Positions 33,463-42,942 are shown, counted from the first letter of the stretch. The stretch: 64,000 bases of DNA from Micromonospora nigra (GCF_900091585.1 NZ_FMHT01000003.1:2279501-2343500); one strand, 5' to 3'. Notes: a model not told the origin generated them from the sequence alone. Numbers and translations are program-made.

Positions 33463-34770
33463 ATGGGTGCATTTCCGCGCCGCCGCCTCGCGGCTGTCGC
33501 CTTGGCCGCCGCCAGCTCGCTGCTCCTCACCGCCGGCTGCGCCGGCGGCGACGACGACGCCGGGGACGGCACGATCACACTCACCGTCGACGTGTTCGGG
33601 CAGTTCGGCTACGAACAGCTCTACCAGGAGTACATGGCCGCCAACCCCGGCGTGAAGATCGTCGAACGGGGCACCGGCGGCAACCTCGACGAGTACTCGC
33701 CGAAGCTGACCCAGTGGCTCGCCGCCGGCAAGGGCGCCGGTGACGTCGTGGCCATCGAAGAGGGCCTGATGGTCGAGTACAAGGCCAACCCCGACAACTT
33801 CGTCAACCTGCTCGACCACGGTGCCGGCGAACTCAAGGGCAACTTCCTCGAGTGGAAGTGGAACCAGGGCCTCACCGCCGACGGCCAGAAGCTGATCGGC
33901 CTCGGCACCGACGTCGGCGGCATGGCCATGTGCTACCGCACCGACCTGTTCGCCAAGGCCGGCCTGCCGACCGACCGTGAGGAGGTCTCCAAGCTCTGGC
34001 CGACCTGGCAGGACTACATCGCCGTCGGCGAGAAGTTCGTCGCCGCCAAGACCGGGGCGGCGTTCCTGGACGCGGCCACCAACACCTTCAACACCATCGT
34101 GTTGCAGACCGCCGGCAACGCGCAGGGCTACCACTACTACGACACGAGCAACAACCTCGTCGTCGACAGCAACCCGGCCGTGAAGCAGGCCTGGGACACC
34201 ACCATGGACATCATCGACTCCAACCTGTCCGGCAAGTACGGCTCCTGGTCGGAGGAGTGGGTCTCGGCCTTCAAGCAGGCGAAGTTCGCCACCATCGCCT
34301 GCCCCGCCTGGATGACCGGTGTCATCGAGGGCAACGCCGGCCCCGAGGCCAAGGGCAAGTGGGACATCGCCCGGGTGCCCGGCAACGGCGGCAACTGGGG
34401 CGGCTCGCACCTCGCCGTGCCGAAGCAGAGCAAGAACCAGGCCGAGGCGATCAAGTTGGTCAAGTTCCTGACCAGCGCCGAGGGCCACATCGGCGCGTTC
34501 AAGGCCAAGGGCCCGCTGCCGTCCTCGCCGCAGGCGCTGGACGACCCGGCCATCGTCGAGTCGACCAACGCGTACTTCTCGAACGCGCCCGTCGGCACGA
34601 TCTTCGGTGAGGGCGCCAAGACCCTCAAGCCGGTCTACATGGGCCCGAAGAACCAGGCCGTGCGTACCGAGGTGGAAAACGCCGTGCGCACCGTCGAACT
34701 CGGCCAGCGCACCCCCGAGCAGGGCTGGCAGGCCGCCGTCGACAACGCCAAGAAGGCCGCCGCCAAGTAG
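33463..34770 (+). CDS. cebE: Cellobiose-type ABC transporter substrate-binding lipoprotein
   Basis: This 435-residue family 1 solute-binding protein has a signal sequence and lipobox LLTAGC (Cys26), so it is anchored outside the membrane. The mature part has ITLTVDVFGQFGYEQLYQEY, the conserved PAWMTGVIEGN and GNWGGSHLAVPKQSKN. It is followed by two MalFG-type permeases, a GH1 beta-glucosidase and a LacI regulator. This is the cebEFG-bglC-cebR arrangement for cellobiose and cellotriose uptake. The ATPase is absent and is presumably the shared MsiK elsewhere in the genome. Confidence 0.9.
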   Translation: MGAFPRRRLAAVALAAASSLLLTAGCAGGDDDAGDGTITLTVDVFGQFGYEQLYQEYMAANPGVKIVERGTGGNLDEYSPKLTQWLAAGKGAGDVVAIEEGLMVEYKANPDNFVNLLDHGAGELKGNFLEWKWNQGLTADGQKLIGLGTDVGGMAMCYRTDLFAKAGLPTDREEVSKLWPTWQDYIAVGEKFVAAKTGAAFLDAATNTFNTIVLQTAGNAQGYHYYDTSNNLVVDSNPAVKQAWDTTMDIIDSNLSGKYGSWSEEWVSAFKQAKFATIACPAWMTGVIEGNAGPEAKGKWDIARVPGNGGNWGGSHLAVPKQSKNQAEAIKLVKFLTSAEGHIGAFKAKGPLPSSPQALDDPAIVESTNAYFSNAPVGTIFGEGAKTLKPVYMGPKNQAVRTEVENAVRTVELGQRTPEQGWQAAVDNAKKAAAK

Positions 34771-34805
34771 CCCGCCACCCCCTCGCCCCGCCCCGCCCCG
34801 CCGAT

Positions 34806-34849
34806 CCGGAGGTGGCCGTCGCAGCCGTCCGCTGGCGACGGCCCTCCGG
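34806..34849 (+). other. Intercistronic stem-loop between cebE and cebF
   Basis: CCGGAG-GT-GGCCGTCGC pairs with GCGACGGCC-CTCCGG: 15 bp with a 2-nt bulge and a 12-nt loop. Such structures after binding-protein genes usually protect or partly terminate the mRNA. This keeps the binding protein in excess over the permeases. Confidence 0.6.
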
Positions 34850-34903
34850 ACCGGCGGGCAGGGGGCTGGACGGGCAGGGGAGGGCCCGGAAAGGAGAGTG
34901 GTC

Positions 34904-35911
34904 ATGGCGGTGCAGCTCGACGCGCGGGCGCCCGTGGCGCCACCGCCGCGCGGCGGCCGTCCGACCCGGACGACACTGTTCGCCCGGCTGGACACGAAGT
35001 ATTCGCCCTACCTGTACATCGCCCCGTTCTTCCTGCTGTTCGCGGTCTTCGGGGCCTGGCCGCTGGCGTACACCTTCTGGGTGTCGCTGCACGACTGGGA
35101 CCTGCTCGGCAGCAATCCCACCTTCATCGGCGCGGAGAACTACACCCGACTGCTCGCCGACTCCGACTTCTGGCACTCGGTGGTCAACACCCTGGGCATC
35201 TTCGTCATCAGCACCGTCCCGCAACTGCTCGCCGCCCTCTGGCTGGCGAACCTGCTCAACCGGCAGCTGCGGTTCCGCACCGGCTGGCGGATGGCGGTGC
35301 TGGTGCCGAACGTCACCTCCACCGCCGCCGTGGCGATCGTCTTCGGCGTCCTGTTCGGCCGCGAGTTCGGCATGGTCAACTGGATGCTCGACGTCGTCGG
35401 CATCGACGCCATCCAGTGGAAGTCCAACCGGTTCGCCTCCTGGGTGGCGATCTCCACGATGGTGGACTGGCGGTGGACCGGCTACAACGCCCTGATCTTC
35501 CTGGCCGCCATGCAGGCCATCCCCCGCGACCTCTACGAGTCGTCGGCCATCGACGGCGCGGGCCGCGCCCGGCAGTTCTGGTCGATCACCGTGCCGCTGC
35601 TCAAGCCCACGATCATCTTCTGCGTCATCATCTCCACCATCGGCGGGCTCCAACTGTTCACCGAGCCCCGGCTGTTCCACTCCGGCACCAACGCCATCCG
35701 CGGCGGGCCGCTGCGGGAGTCCCAGACCATGACCATGTACATGTTCGAGAACGCCTTCGCGCCGTACTACAACTTCGGCTACGGCTCGGCCGTGGCGTGG
35801 ATGCTGTTCGCCCTGATCGCCATCGTCGCCGCGATCAACGTGCTGATCATCCGCCGGCTCGGTAACGGTGCCCGGCCGGACGTGGCCGGACGAAAGGAAG
35901 GCTCCCGATGA
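34904..35911 (+). CDS. cebF: Sugar ABC transporter permease, MalF type
   Basis: This 335-residue permease has about six membrane segments (first at YLYIAPFFLLFAVFGAWPLA). The EAA loop is ESSAIDGAGRARQFWSITVPLLKP, the contact site for the ATPase. AAGGAG lies 7 bp before the ATG. A Pro/Arg-rich cytoplasmic N-terminus precedes the first helix. It is coupled by ATGA overlap to cebG. Confidence 0.92.
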   Translation: MAVQLDARAPVAPPPRGGRPTRTTLFARLDTKYSPYLYIAPFFLLFAVFGAWPLAYTFWVSLHDWDLLGSNPTFIGAENYTRLLADSDFWHSVVNTLGIFVISTVPQLLAALWLANLLNRQLRFRTGWRMAVLVPNVTSTAAVAIVFGVLFGREFGMVNWMLDVVGIDAIQWKSNRFASWVAISTMVDWRWTGYNALIFLAAMQAIPRDLYESSAIDGAGRARQFWSITVPLLKPTIIFCVIISTIGGLQLFTEPRLFHSGTNAIRGGPLRESQTMTMYMFENAFAPYYNFGYGSAVAWMLFALIAIVAAINVLIIRRLGNGARPDVAGRKEGSR

Positions 35912-36741
35912 GCCGGCTGTGGCGGGCGAGCCCGCTGACCTACGGCGCGCTGGTCGTCGCCGGATTCCTGTCGATCTTCCCGATCTACTGGATGTTCGTG
36001 GTGGCCAGCCGCAGCAGCGACGCCATGGGCCAGATGCCCCCGCCGGTCACTCCCGGCGGCAACCTCGGCGCGAACATCGCCCGGCTGTTCTCCAACACCG
36101 ACGCGTACTTCCTCACCGGCCTGATCAACTCGGCGATCGTGGCGACCACCGTCACCGTCTCCGTGGTGTTCTTCTCCACCCTGGCCGGGTTCGCCTTCGC
36201 CAAGCTGCGCTTCCGGGGGCGCAACGCCCTGCTGATGGTGATCATCGCGACGATGATGGTGCCCACCCAGCTCGGCGTGATCCCCCTGTACCTGCTGATG
36301 ACCAGGTTCAACTGGAACGACCGGCTGCCCGCGGTGATCGTGCCGGCGCTGGTCACCGGCTTCGGCGTGTTCATGATGCGCCAGTACGCCGGGCAGGCGG
36401 TCAGCAACGAACTGATCGAGGCGGCCCGGATGGACGGCTGCGGCACCGCCCGCGTCTACTGGAACGTGGTGCTGCCCGCCCTGCGTCCCGCCGCCGCCGT
36501 ACTCGGTCTGCTGACCTTCATGACCACCTGGAACGACTTCCTGTGGCCGTACGCGGTACTCAACGACCCCGAGAACCCGACGGTGCAACTATCGTTGCGG
36601 GCACTGTCGGACGGGTACTACCAGGACATGTCGCAGGTGTTCACGGGGACGGCCATCGCCACCCTCCCCCTGCTGCTCGTGTTCGTCGTGTTCGGCCGTC
36701 AGATCATCGGCGGGATCATGGAAGGTGCGGTCAAGGCGTGA
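35908..36741 (+). CDS. cebG: Sugar ABC transporter permease, MalG type
   Basis: This 277-residue permease has six membrane segments (first at LTYGALVVAGFLSIFPIYWM). The EAA loop is EAARMDGCGTARVYWNVVLPALRP. It pairs with CebF to form the translocation channel. The ATG overlaps the cebF stop (35908-35911), and its TGA overlaps the GTG of the beta-glucosidase gene. Confidence 0.92.
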   Translation: MSRLWRASPLTYGALVVAGFLSIFPIYWMFVVASRSSDAMGQMPPPVTPGGNLGANIARLFSNTDAYFLTGLINSAIVATTVTVSVVFFSTLAGFAFAKLRFRGRNALLMVIIATMMVPTQLGVIPLYLLMTRFNWNDRLPAVIVPALVTGFGVFMMRQYAGQAVSNELIEAARMDGCGTARVYWNVVLPALRPAAAVLGLLTFMTTWNDFLWPYAVLNDPENPTVQLSLRALSDGYYQDMSQVFTGTAIATLPLLLVFVVFGRQIIGGIMEGAVKA

Positions 36742-38108
36742 GCAGTCTGCGATTTCCTGAGAACTTCGTCTGGGGCGCCGCCACGGCGGCCTACCAGATC
36801 GAGGGCGCGGCCCGTGACGACGGTCGCGGCCCGTCCATCTGGGACACCTTCAGCCGTACGCCGGGGAAGGTCTTCCAGGGGCACACCGGCGACGTCGCCT
36901 GCGACCACTACCACCGGTACGCCGACGACGTGGCGCTGATGGCGGAGCTGGGGTTGAAGGCGTACCGCTTCTCGGTGGCCTGGCCCCGCATCCAGCCGGA
37001 CGGCACCGGCCCGGTCAACCCGCGCGGCCTGGACTTCTACGACCGGCTGACCGACGCGCTGCTGGAACGCGGCATCGACCCGATCGTCACCCTCTACCAC
37101 TGGGACCTGCCGCAGTCGCTGGAGGACCGGGGCGGCTGGACGGCCCGGGACACGGCCGAACACTTCGCCACGTACGCCACCGCCGTGTACGCCCGCCTCG
37201 GCGACCGGATCGGCACCTGGACGACGCTCAACGAGCCCTGGTGCTCGGCGTACCTGGGTTACGGCAACGGGGTGCACGCCCCCGGCGTGCGCGACGGGGG
37301 CGCGGCCTTCGCCGCCGTGCACCACCTGCTGCTGGGTCACGGCCTGGCCACCCAGGCGCTGCGGGCGGCCGGCGCGGGCACCATCGGGATCACCCTCAAC
37401 CCGGCCGACATGCAGCCCGCCGATCCGGCCAGCGCGGCCGACGCCGCGGCGGCCCGCCTGGTCGACGGCCTGCACAACCGGATCTTCCTCGATCCGCTGC
37501 TGGCGGGCGGGTATCCGGAGGACGTGCGGGACCATGTGGCCCGCATCGTCGAGCCGACGTTCGTCCGGGACGGCGACGAGAAGATCATCGCCGCGCCGAT
37601 CGACCTGCTCGGGATCAACTACTACTCCCCGACGTACGTGGCCGGCAGGCCGGACGGCGCGGGCGGCGGCGCGTACCCGGGCACCGAGGGCGCGGTGGAG
37701 TTCCTGCCACCGGTCGGTCCGCTGACCGACATGGGCTGGATGATCGAACCGGCGGGCCTGACCCGGCTGCTGGAGCGCATCGCCGCCGACTACCCGGGCG
37801 TACCGTTGATGATCACCGAGAACGGGGCGGCGTTCCCGGACAAGGCCGGTGCGGACGCGACCGGTCCCCTGGCCGACCACGACCGGATCGCCTACCTCGA
37901 CGGTCACCTGCGCGCGGCGCACGATGCCATCTCCCGGGGCGTGGATCTGCGCGGCTATCTCGTATGGTCATTGCTGGACAACTTCGAGTGGGCCGAGGGT
38001 TACCGTCGACGGTTCGGCATCATCCACGTCGACTACCTGACCCAGCGACGCACACCGAAGTCGAGTGCCCGCTGGTACCAGGAGGTGATCTCCCGGAACG
38101 GGCTGTGA
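36738..38108 (+). CDS. bglC: GH1 beta-glucosidase (cytoplasmic)
   Basis: This 456-residue retaining glycosidase has the N-terminal GH1 signature FPENFVWGAATAAYQIEG. The acid/base Glu166 is in TLNEP and the nucleophile Glu361 in ITENG; LLDNFEWAEGY forms the aglycone/glycone pocket. There is no signal peptide, so it hydrolyses cellobiose after import to glucose. It overlaps cebG (GTGA) and cebR (GTGA), fully embedding it in the operon. Confidence 0.95.
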   Translation: MSSLRFPENFVWGAATAAYQIEGAARDDGRGPSIWDTFSRTPGKVFQGHTGDVACDHYHRYADDVALMAELGLKAYRFSVAWPRIQPDGTGPVNPRGLDFYDRLTDALLERGIDPIVTLYHWDLPQSLEDRGGWTARDTAEHFATYATAVYARLGDRIGTWTTLNEPWCSAYLGYGNGVHAPGVRDGGAAFAAVHHLLLGHGLATQALRAAGAGTIGITLNPADMQPADPASAADAAAARLVDGLHNRIFLDPLLAGGYPEDVRDHVARIVEPTFVRDGDEKIIAAPIDLLGINYYSPTYVAGRPDGAGGGAYPGTEGAVEFLPPVGPLTDMGWMIEPAGLTRLLERIAADYPGVPLMITENGAAFPDKAGADATGPLADHDRIAYLDGHLRAAHDAISRGVDLRGYLVWSLLDNFEWAEGYRRRFGIIHVDYLTQRRTPKSSARWYQEVISRNGL

Positions 38109-39133
38109 CCGAGGTGGTGGTAGCGGGGATGACGGGGGCGCAACGGCCGACCCTGGAGGCGGTGGCGCGGCTGGCCGGAGTGTCCCGCGCCACCGTCTCC
38201 CGCGTGGTCAACGGTTCGACCACGGTGGCGGAGCCGATCCAGGAGGCGGTCCGCCGGGCGGTGGCCGAGCTGGGGTACGTGCCGAATCTGGCCGCCCGCA
38301 CCCTGGTCACCCAGCGCACCGACTCGATCGCCCTGGTCATGCCCGAGGAGGCCACCCGCGTCTTCTCCGACGACCAGGTCTTCCCCGGCATCATCCGGGG
38401 TGCCGCGCAGGAGTTGGAGGCGGCCGACAAGCAGTTGGTGCTCATGCTCGCCGGTTCGCCGGCCGGGCACGAGCGGGTGGAGCGGTACACCAGCGGGCGG
38501 CACGTCGACGGGGTGCTCTTCGCCTCGCTGCACGGCGCCGACCCGCTGCCCGGCCGGCTGGCCCGGCTCGGCATCCCGGTGGTGTGCAGCGGCCGGCCCC
38601 TCGACGGCGCCGACGTCCCGTACGTCGACGTCGACCACATCGGCGGGGTGACCCGGGCGGTGCGCCACCTGATCGAGCAGGGACGGCGGCGCATCGCCAC
38701 CATCGCCGGTCCACAGGACATGGTCGCCGGCATCGAACGGCTGGCCGGCTACCGGGACACGGTGGCCGCCGCCGGGCTGCCCGAGCTGGTGGTCACCGGC
38801 GACTTCACCCGCGAGTCGGGAGGCGCGGCGATGCGCCGGTTGCTCGCCGTCCACCCCGACGTCGACGCGGTCTTCGCCGCCTCCGACCTGATGGCGCATG
38901 CCGCCCTGCGGACCCTGCGCGAGTCGGGACGACGGGTGCCGGACGACGTGGCGGTGATCGGATTCGACGACATCGAGACCGCCGCGTACACGGAGCCGCC
39001 ACTGACCACCGTCCGGCAACCGATACAGGAGCTGGGCCGGGAGATGACCCGGATGCTGCTGCGGATGGCGGCCGGCGAGCGGGTCGACCCGTTGCTCCTG
39101 CCCACCGAGCTGATCATCCGTCAGTCCGCCTGA
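38105..39133 (+). CDS. cebR: LacI-family repressor, CebR type
   Basis: This 342-residue regulator has the LacI helix-turn-helix and hinge PTLEAVARLAGVSRATVSRV and YVPNLAARTLV, then a periplasmic-binding-type ligand domain ending in VIGFDDIETAAYTEPPLTTV. Location at the end of the ceb operon and the palindromes upstream of cebE identify it as the likely cellobiose-responsive repressor, making the operon autoregulated. The GTG at 38105 overlaps the bglC stop; ATG at 38129 (MTGAQRP) is an alternative. Confidence 0.9.
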   Translation: MTEVVVAGMTGAQRPTLEAVARLAGVSRATVSRVVNGSTTVAEPIQEAVRRAVAELGYVPNLAARTLVTQRTDSIALVMPEEATRVFSDDQVFPGIIRGAAQELEAADKQLVLMLAGSPAGHERVERYTSGRHVDGVLFASLHGADPLPGRLARLGIPVVCSGRPLDGADVPYVDVDHIGGVTRAVRHLIEQGRRRIATIAGPQDMVAGIERLAGYRDTVAAAGLPELVVTGDFTRESGGAAMRRLLAVHPDVDAVFAASDLMAHAALRTLRESGRRVPDDVAVIGFDDIETAAYTEPPLTTVRQPIQELGREMTRMLLRMAAGERVDPLLLPTELIIRQSA

Positions 39134-39237
39134 GCGCACCCCGGCCCGCGCCGGGCCTCGCACACGGCGGCGCTCCCCACCCGAGGCACGGGCGATAATC
39201 GGTCGAGCGGGCGGGGCAGCGACGCTACGGTCGGGCC

Positions 39238-39651
39238 GTGACCGACGCCGTCAGCCTGCTGCACGTACCCGCGCTCACCGACACCGCCCCGTACGCCTAC
39301 CTCGCCGCCGTGGCCCCGTCCGCCCGACTGGTGTTCACCGCCGGGGCCTGCCCGCTGGACGCCGAGGGCCGCACGGTCGCGCCGGGCGACCACGCCGCCC
39401 AGGCCCGGCAGGTGATGGCGAACCTGGAGGCCGCCCTCGCCGCCGCCGGGGCCAGCCTCACCGACGTCGTCAAGACCACCGTGTACGTGGCGTCGGCGCA
39501 CCGCCCCGACCTGCTGACCGTCTGGCAGGTGGTCCGGGACGCGTTCGGCGACCACGACCCACCGAGCACCCTGCTGGGTGTGGCCGTGCTCGGCTACCCC
39601 GAGCAGCTCGTCGAGGTCGAGGCCGTCGCCGCCGTCCCGACGGTCGGTTGA
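39238..39651 (+). CDS. RidA (YjgF/YER057c/UK114) family protein
   Basis: This 137-residue protein is the usual RidA size and fold. It has LVFTAGACPLDAEGR, QARQVMANLEAALAAAGASL and DVVKTTVYVASAHRPDLL, but the canonical catalytic Arg of RidA proper is shifted. RidA enzymes hydrolyse reactive enamine/imine intermediates; sub-family members can have other substrates. A GTG start is used. Confidence 0.88.
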   Translation: MTDAVSLLHVPALTDTAPYAYLAAVAPSARLVFTAGACPLDAEGRTVAPGDHAAQARQVMANLEAALAAAGASLTDVVKTTVYVASAHRPDLLTVWQVVRDAFGDHDPPSTLLGVAVLGYPEQLVEVEAVAAVPTVG

Positions 39652-39667
39652 GGGCGGGCCGAGCCGC

Positions 39668-40183
39668 TCAGCCCGCGTCGTACACCTGGCGGGCCGTGGC
39701 GTGGGTGTCGGCACCGAACAGCACCAGCCGCGCCTCGGTGACGGTCGCCGGGGCCGCCGCCCGCAGCACCGTCAGCGCCTGCCGGACCGCGTCGTCGACC
39801 GGCCAGCCGTAGATCCCGGCCGAGATCAGCGGGAACGCCACCGTGGCCGCGCCCAGTCCGTCGGCGACGGCGAGGCTGTTGGCGTAGCAGGCGCGCAGCA
39901 GCGCCGACCGGTCCTCGGTCGCCGACCAGACCGGCCCGACGGTGTGCACCACCCAGCGGGCCGGCAGGTCCCCGGCGGTGGTGGCCACGGCCTGCCCGGT
40001 GGGCAGGCCCCGCCCGTACCGGGAGGCGCGCAGCGCCCGGCACTCCGCCAGGATGGCCGGGCCTCCCCGGCGGTGGATGGCGCCGTCCACGCCGCCGCCA
40101 CCGAGCAGCGACGAGTTCGCGGCGTTGACGACGACGTCGACCGCCTGCGCGGTGATGTCCCCCTCGACCAGGGTGATCTGCAT
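39668..40183 (-). CDS. Macrodomain O-acetyl-ADP-ribose deacetylase-like protein
   Basis: This 171-residue protein is a single macrodomain of MacroD/YmdB type. It shows ITLVEGDITAQAVDVVVNAANSSL, the GGGGVDGAIHRRGGP phosphate loop, ARWVVHTVGPVW and FPLISAGIYGWP. It should hydrolyse O-acetyl-ADP-ribose or mono-ADP-ribose on proteins. It is 1 bp from the EI24 gene upstream on the same strand. Convergent with RidA. Confidence 0.92.
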   Translation of the reverse strand: MQITLVEGDITAQAVDVVVNAANSSLLGGGGVDGAIHRRGGPAILAECRALRASRYGRGLPTGQAVATTAGDLPARWVVHTVGPVWSATEDRSALLRACYANSLAVADGLGAATVAFPLISAGIYGWPVDDAVRQALTVLRAAAPATVTEARLVLFGADTHATARQVYDAG

Positions 40184-40184
40184 G

Positions 40185-40976
40185 TCAGCGCTCCTCGGTG
40201 GGCTCGCCGAGGCTACGGCGGGCCAGCAGGGTGGCCCCGGCGACGGCGGCCGGCATGAGCAGCACCGCGCCGAGGGGGATCAGGAAGCAGACGAACACCG
40301 CCATGCCGAAGCCGAGCGTGGTGGGGCGGTCGGCCTTCAGGGCCGCCCGGCGTTCGGGCAGGTGCCGACCCCGGCGGCTGAACGGTGCGCCGACCAGCTC
40401 CACGGCGAGCAGCCAACCGCCCACCGCCGCCCCGAGCACCGGCACCACCGTCTGCCCGACCACGGGGACGAACCCGGCGGCGAGCAGCGGGACGCCGAAC
40501 AGGATCGACAGTCCGACCAACCGCAGCGAGTCTCCCGCGCTGCGGCGCAGAGACGCCCAGAAGGGCACCTCGACCTCGGCGGCGGGGCCGCCGTACCGCC
40601 GCTCGACCCGCTCGGAGATCTTCTCGTAGAACGGGTCGCCGACGACCAGGGTGACCGCCGTGAAGGTGACCACCGCGAGCAGGCCGCCGATGCCGAGGAA
40701 GGCCAGGCCCGCGACGACCCGCGCGAGCGACCGCCAGCCCTCCGACCAGTTGTCGGCGAAGGGGGTGACCAGGGCGGCCAGGTCGTCGACGACGTAGACC
40801 AGGGTGGCGTACGCGGCGACGAACAACGCGCCGGTGATCAGCGCCGGCACCACGCCGAGCAGCATCAGGCCGGGGCTGCGGACGTAGAGGCCGATGCCGC
40901 GCAGCAGCAGGCCGGTTCCACCGAGGAAACGGCGGGCGGCACTCGTCGTGGAGGCGGGGATCCTGGCGGCGGTCAC
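40185..40976 (-). CDS. EI24/CysZ-like membrane protein
   Basis: This 263-residue integral membrane protein has about five hydrophobic segments: GLMLLGVVPALITGALFVAAY, then LAFLGIGGLLAVVTFTAVTL, LSILFGVPLLAAGFV, VVPVLGAAVGGWLLAV and FLIPLGAVLLMPAAVAGATLL. The loop with FYEKISERVERRYG is the EI24/CysZ signature. CysZ is a sulfate permease in proteobacteria, but actinobacterial relatives are uncharacterised. The GTG start at 40976 lacks a strong ribosome site. Divergent from the WYL regulator. Confidence 0.82.
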   Translation of the reverse strand: MTAARIPASTTSAARRFLGGTGLLLRGIGLYVRSPGLMLLGVVPALITGALFVAAYATLVYVVDDLAALVTPFADNWSEGWRSLARVVAGLAFLGIGGLLAVVTFTAVTLVVGDPFYEKISERVERRYGGPAAEVEVPFWASLRRSAGDSLRLVGLSILFGVPLLAAGFVPVVGQTVVPVLGAAVGGWLLAVELVGAPFSRRGRHLPERRAALKADRPTTLGFGMAVFVCFLIPLGAVLLMPAAVAGATLLARRSLGEPTEER

Positions 40977-41022
40977 GAGCCGTGAGCCTAGTGGCCGGGC
41001 GGCGGCCGGGCAGGATGGAGTC

Positions 41023-42015
41023 GTGCGCGCCGCCCGCCTGATCTCCCTCGTGCTGCTGCTCCAGGCACGGGACACGATGACCGCCACCGAACTGGCTCGC
41101 GAGCTGGAGGTCTCCGAACGCACCGTCTACCGGGACGTGCTGGCGCTCTCCGCCGCGGGAGTGCCGGTCTACGCCGACCGGGGCCGCTCGGGCGGCTACC
41201 GGCTGCTCGGCGGGTACCGCACCCGGCTGACCGGGCTGACCCGTGGCGAGGCGGAGGCGTTGTTCCTGGCCGGGTTGCCCGGCCCGGCGGGCGACATGGG
41301 GCTCGCCGAGGCGGTGGCGGCGGCCCAGTTGAAGGTGCTCGCCGCACTCCCGCCCAGCCTGCGCGACGCGCCGGCCCGCGCCGGGCAACGGTTCCACCTC
41401 GACGTGCCGGGCTGGTTCCGGGCCACCGACCCGCCGCGCTGGCTGGCGGAACTGGCGGGCGCGGTGTGGGGAGACCGGGTGGTCGGGCTGCGGTACCGGC
41501 GCGGCGACCGCGAGGTGGACCGGACGGTGCTGCCGTACGGCCTGGTGCTCGCCGGTGGCATCTGGTATCTGGTCGGACGCGTCGGGGACGACCTGCGCAC
41601 CTACCGGGTGGACCGGGTCACCGGGGTGGCGGCCGGCGGGGAGACCTTCGACCGGGAACCCGGCTTCGACCTGGCCGGACACTGGCGGGAACAGGCCGAC
41701 GGGTTCCTGCGGGCCATGCTCCGGGCGGAGGTGACCCTGCGGCTGAGCCCCGCCGGCCTGCACCGGCTCCGACACACCGCCGACGCGCCGTTCGCGTACG
41801 CCGAGGCGGTCGCCGCCGCCAGCGAACCCGACGGGCAGGGCTGGGTGGTGACCCGGCTGCCCGTCGAGTCCGTCGAGGTGGCGTACACCCAGTTGCTGGC
41901 GCTGGGGCCGGAGGTGGAGGTGCTCGACCCGCCGGAGCTGCGCGGACGCCTGGCGGAGGCGGCAGCGCGGGCCGTGGCGCTCTACGCCGGCCCGGCGGTC
42001 ACCGGTAGCCGGTGA
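41023..42015 (+). CDS. WYL-domain transcriptional regulator
   Basis: This 330-residue regulator has an HTH_11 domain, TATELARELEVSERTVYRDV, followed by a wing GGYRLLGGYRTRL. A WYL domain covers about residues 140-220 (VVGLRYRRGDREVDRTVLPY, LAGGIWYLVGRVGD), and a WCX C-terminal extension follows. WYL domains bind ligands or nucleic acids. It overlaps the convergent SDR gene by 17 bp at the 3' end. Divergent from the EI24/macrodomain pair. Confidence 0.9.
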   Translation: MRAARLISLVLLLQARDTMTATELARELEVSERTVYRDVLALSAAGVPVYADRGRSGGYRLLGGYRTRLTGLTRGEAEALFLAGLPGPAGDMGLAEAVAAAQLKVLAALPPSLRDAPARAGQRFHLDVPGWFRATDPPRWLAELAGAVWGDRVVGLRYRRGDREVDRTVLPYGLVLAGGIWYLVGRVGDDLRTYRVDRVTGVAAGGETFDREPGFDLAGHWREQADGFLRAMLRAEVTLRLSPAGLHRLRHTADAPFAYAEAVAAASEPDGQGWVVTRLPVESVEVAYTQLLALGPEVEVLDPPELRGRLAEAAARAVALYAGPAVTGSR

Positions 42016-42913
42016 CGTCGGCGGGCCGACCGGCGTCGACCACCTCGGCGAGGTAGCGGAAGGCGTCGGGGCGGCTGCCGTCGACGTCGGTGAAGCCGTA
42101 CACCCCGGCCAGTTCGCCCGCCGAGACGGACCCCTGGTTCCAGCGGGCCCGGTCGGCGTCGGCGGCGAGCGCGACGACCGCGCGTCCGACGAACGCCGGG
42201 GTCTCCGAGATGAGGAAGTGCGGGTCCCTGGCCGCGCCGTCGCGCCAGTTCTCCTCGGTGACCCCGTAGTGCTCCAACATGGCCTCCGACCGGATCCACC
42301 CGGGGGTGAGGGCGACGGCGGTGCCGCCGTGCGCCGCCAACTCGTGCCCCCAGCTGAACGCGAGCCGGTTCACCGACGCCTTCGCCAGGTCGTAGAAGAC
42401 CGACAACCGGTAGGTGGTGTCGTTGTACGCCCGCGTCCCGTCGCCGATCTCGACCACCAGGCCGCCCGGGCGGCGGATCAGCAGCGGAAACGCGAAGTGG
42501 CTGGTGATGATGTGGGTGTCGACGGCCAGCCGCAGCACGCGGAAGCCGTCGTCCAGCGACTGTTCCCAGACGGGCTTCTCCCAGGAGATCAGCGGGTCGG
42601 CCCCCCAGATGTCGTTGACCAGCACGTCGAGGCGGCCCTGTTCGGCGTCGATCCGGTCGACCAGGGCGCGTACCTCGTCGGGCACCAGGTGGTCGACGCG
42701 GACGGCGATGCCGGTCCCCCCGGCGGCGGTGACCAGCTCGGCGGTCTCCTCGATGGTCTCCGGCCGGTCCATCTCGGAGCGGCCGGCGCGGCTGCTGCGC
42801 CCGGTGGCGTACACGGTGGCACCGGCGGCACCCAACTGGACGGCGATCTGCCGGCCTGCGCCCCGGGTCGCCCCGGCGACCAGCGCCACCCGTCCTGTCA
42901 GCGGTTTCGTCAT
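41999..42913 (-). CDS. SDR-family oxidoreductase
   Basis: This 304-residue SDR has VALVAGATRGAGRQIAVQL, VNDIWGADP (in place of NNAG), VVEIGDGTRAYNDTTYRLS and YDLAKASV with catalytic Tyr and Lys; the Ser position is not typical. It is longer than classical SDRs because of an insertion around ATGRSSRAGRSEMDRPE. ATG at 42913 is used; GTG at 42922 would add three residues. An 18-bp inverted repeat lies 12 bp upstream of the start. Substrate unknown. Confidence 0.87.
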   Translation of the reverse strand: MTKPLTGRVALVAGATRGAGRQIAVQLGAAGATVYATGRSSRAGRSEMDRPETIEETAELVTAAGGTGIAVRVDHLVPDEVRALVDRIDAEQGRLDVLVNDIWGADPLISWEKPVWEQSLDDGFRVLRLAVDTHIITSHFAFPLLIRRPGGLVVEIGDGTRAYNDTTYRLSVFYDLAKASVNRLAFSWGHELAAHGGTAVALTPGWIRSEAMLEHYGVTEENWRDGAARDPHFLISETPAFVGRAVVALAADADRARWNQGSVSAGELAGVYGFTDVDGSRPDAFRYLAEVVDAGRPADVTGYR

Positions 42914-42924
42914 GGCACCCACCG

Positions 42925-42942
42925 TGTCAGGGATACCTGACA
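42925..42942. promoter_or_regulatory. Inverted repeat upstream of the SDR gene, possible operator
   Basis: TGTCAGGGATACCTGACA has 7-bp perfect arms and a 4-bp centre, in the divergent gap between the SDR and the nucleotidyltransferase genes. A second near-palindrome CCGGTTTCGCGAAGCCGG follows at 42951-42968. A TetR-like repressor would suit such a site. Confidence 0.55.
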
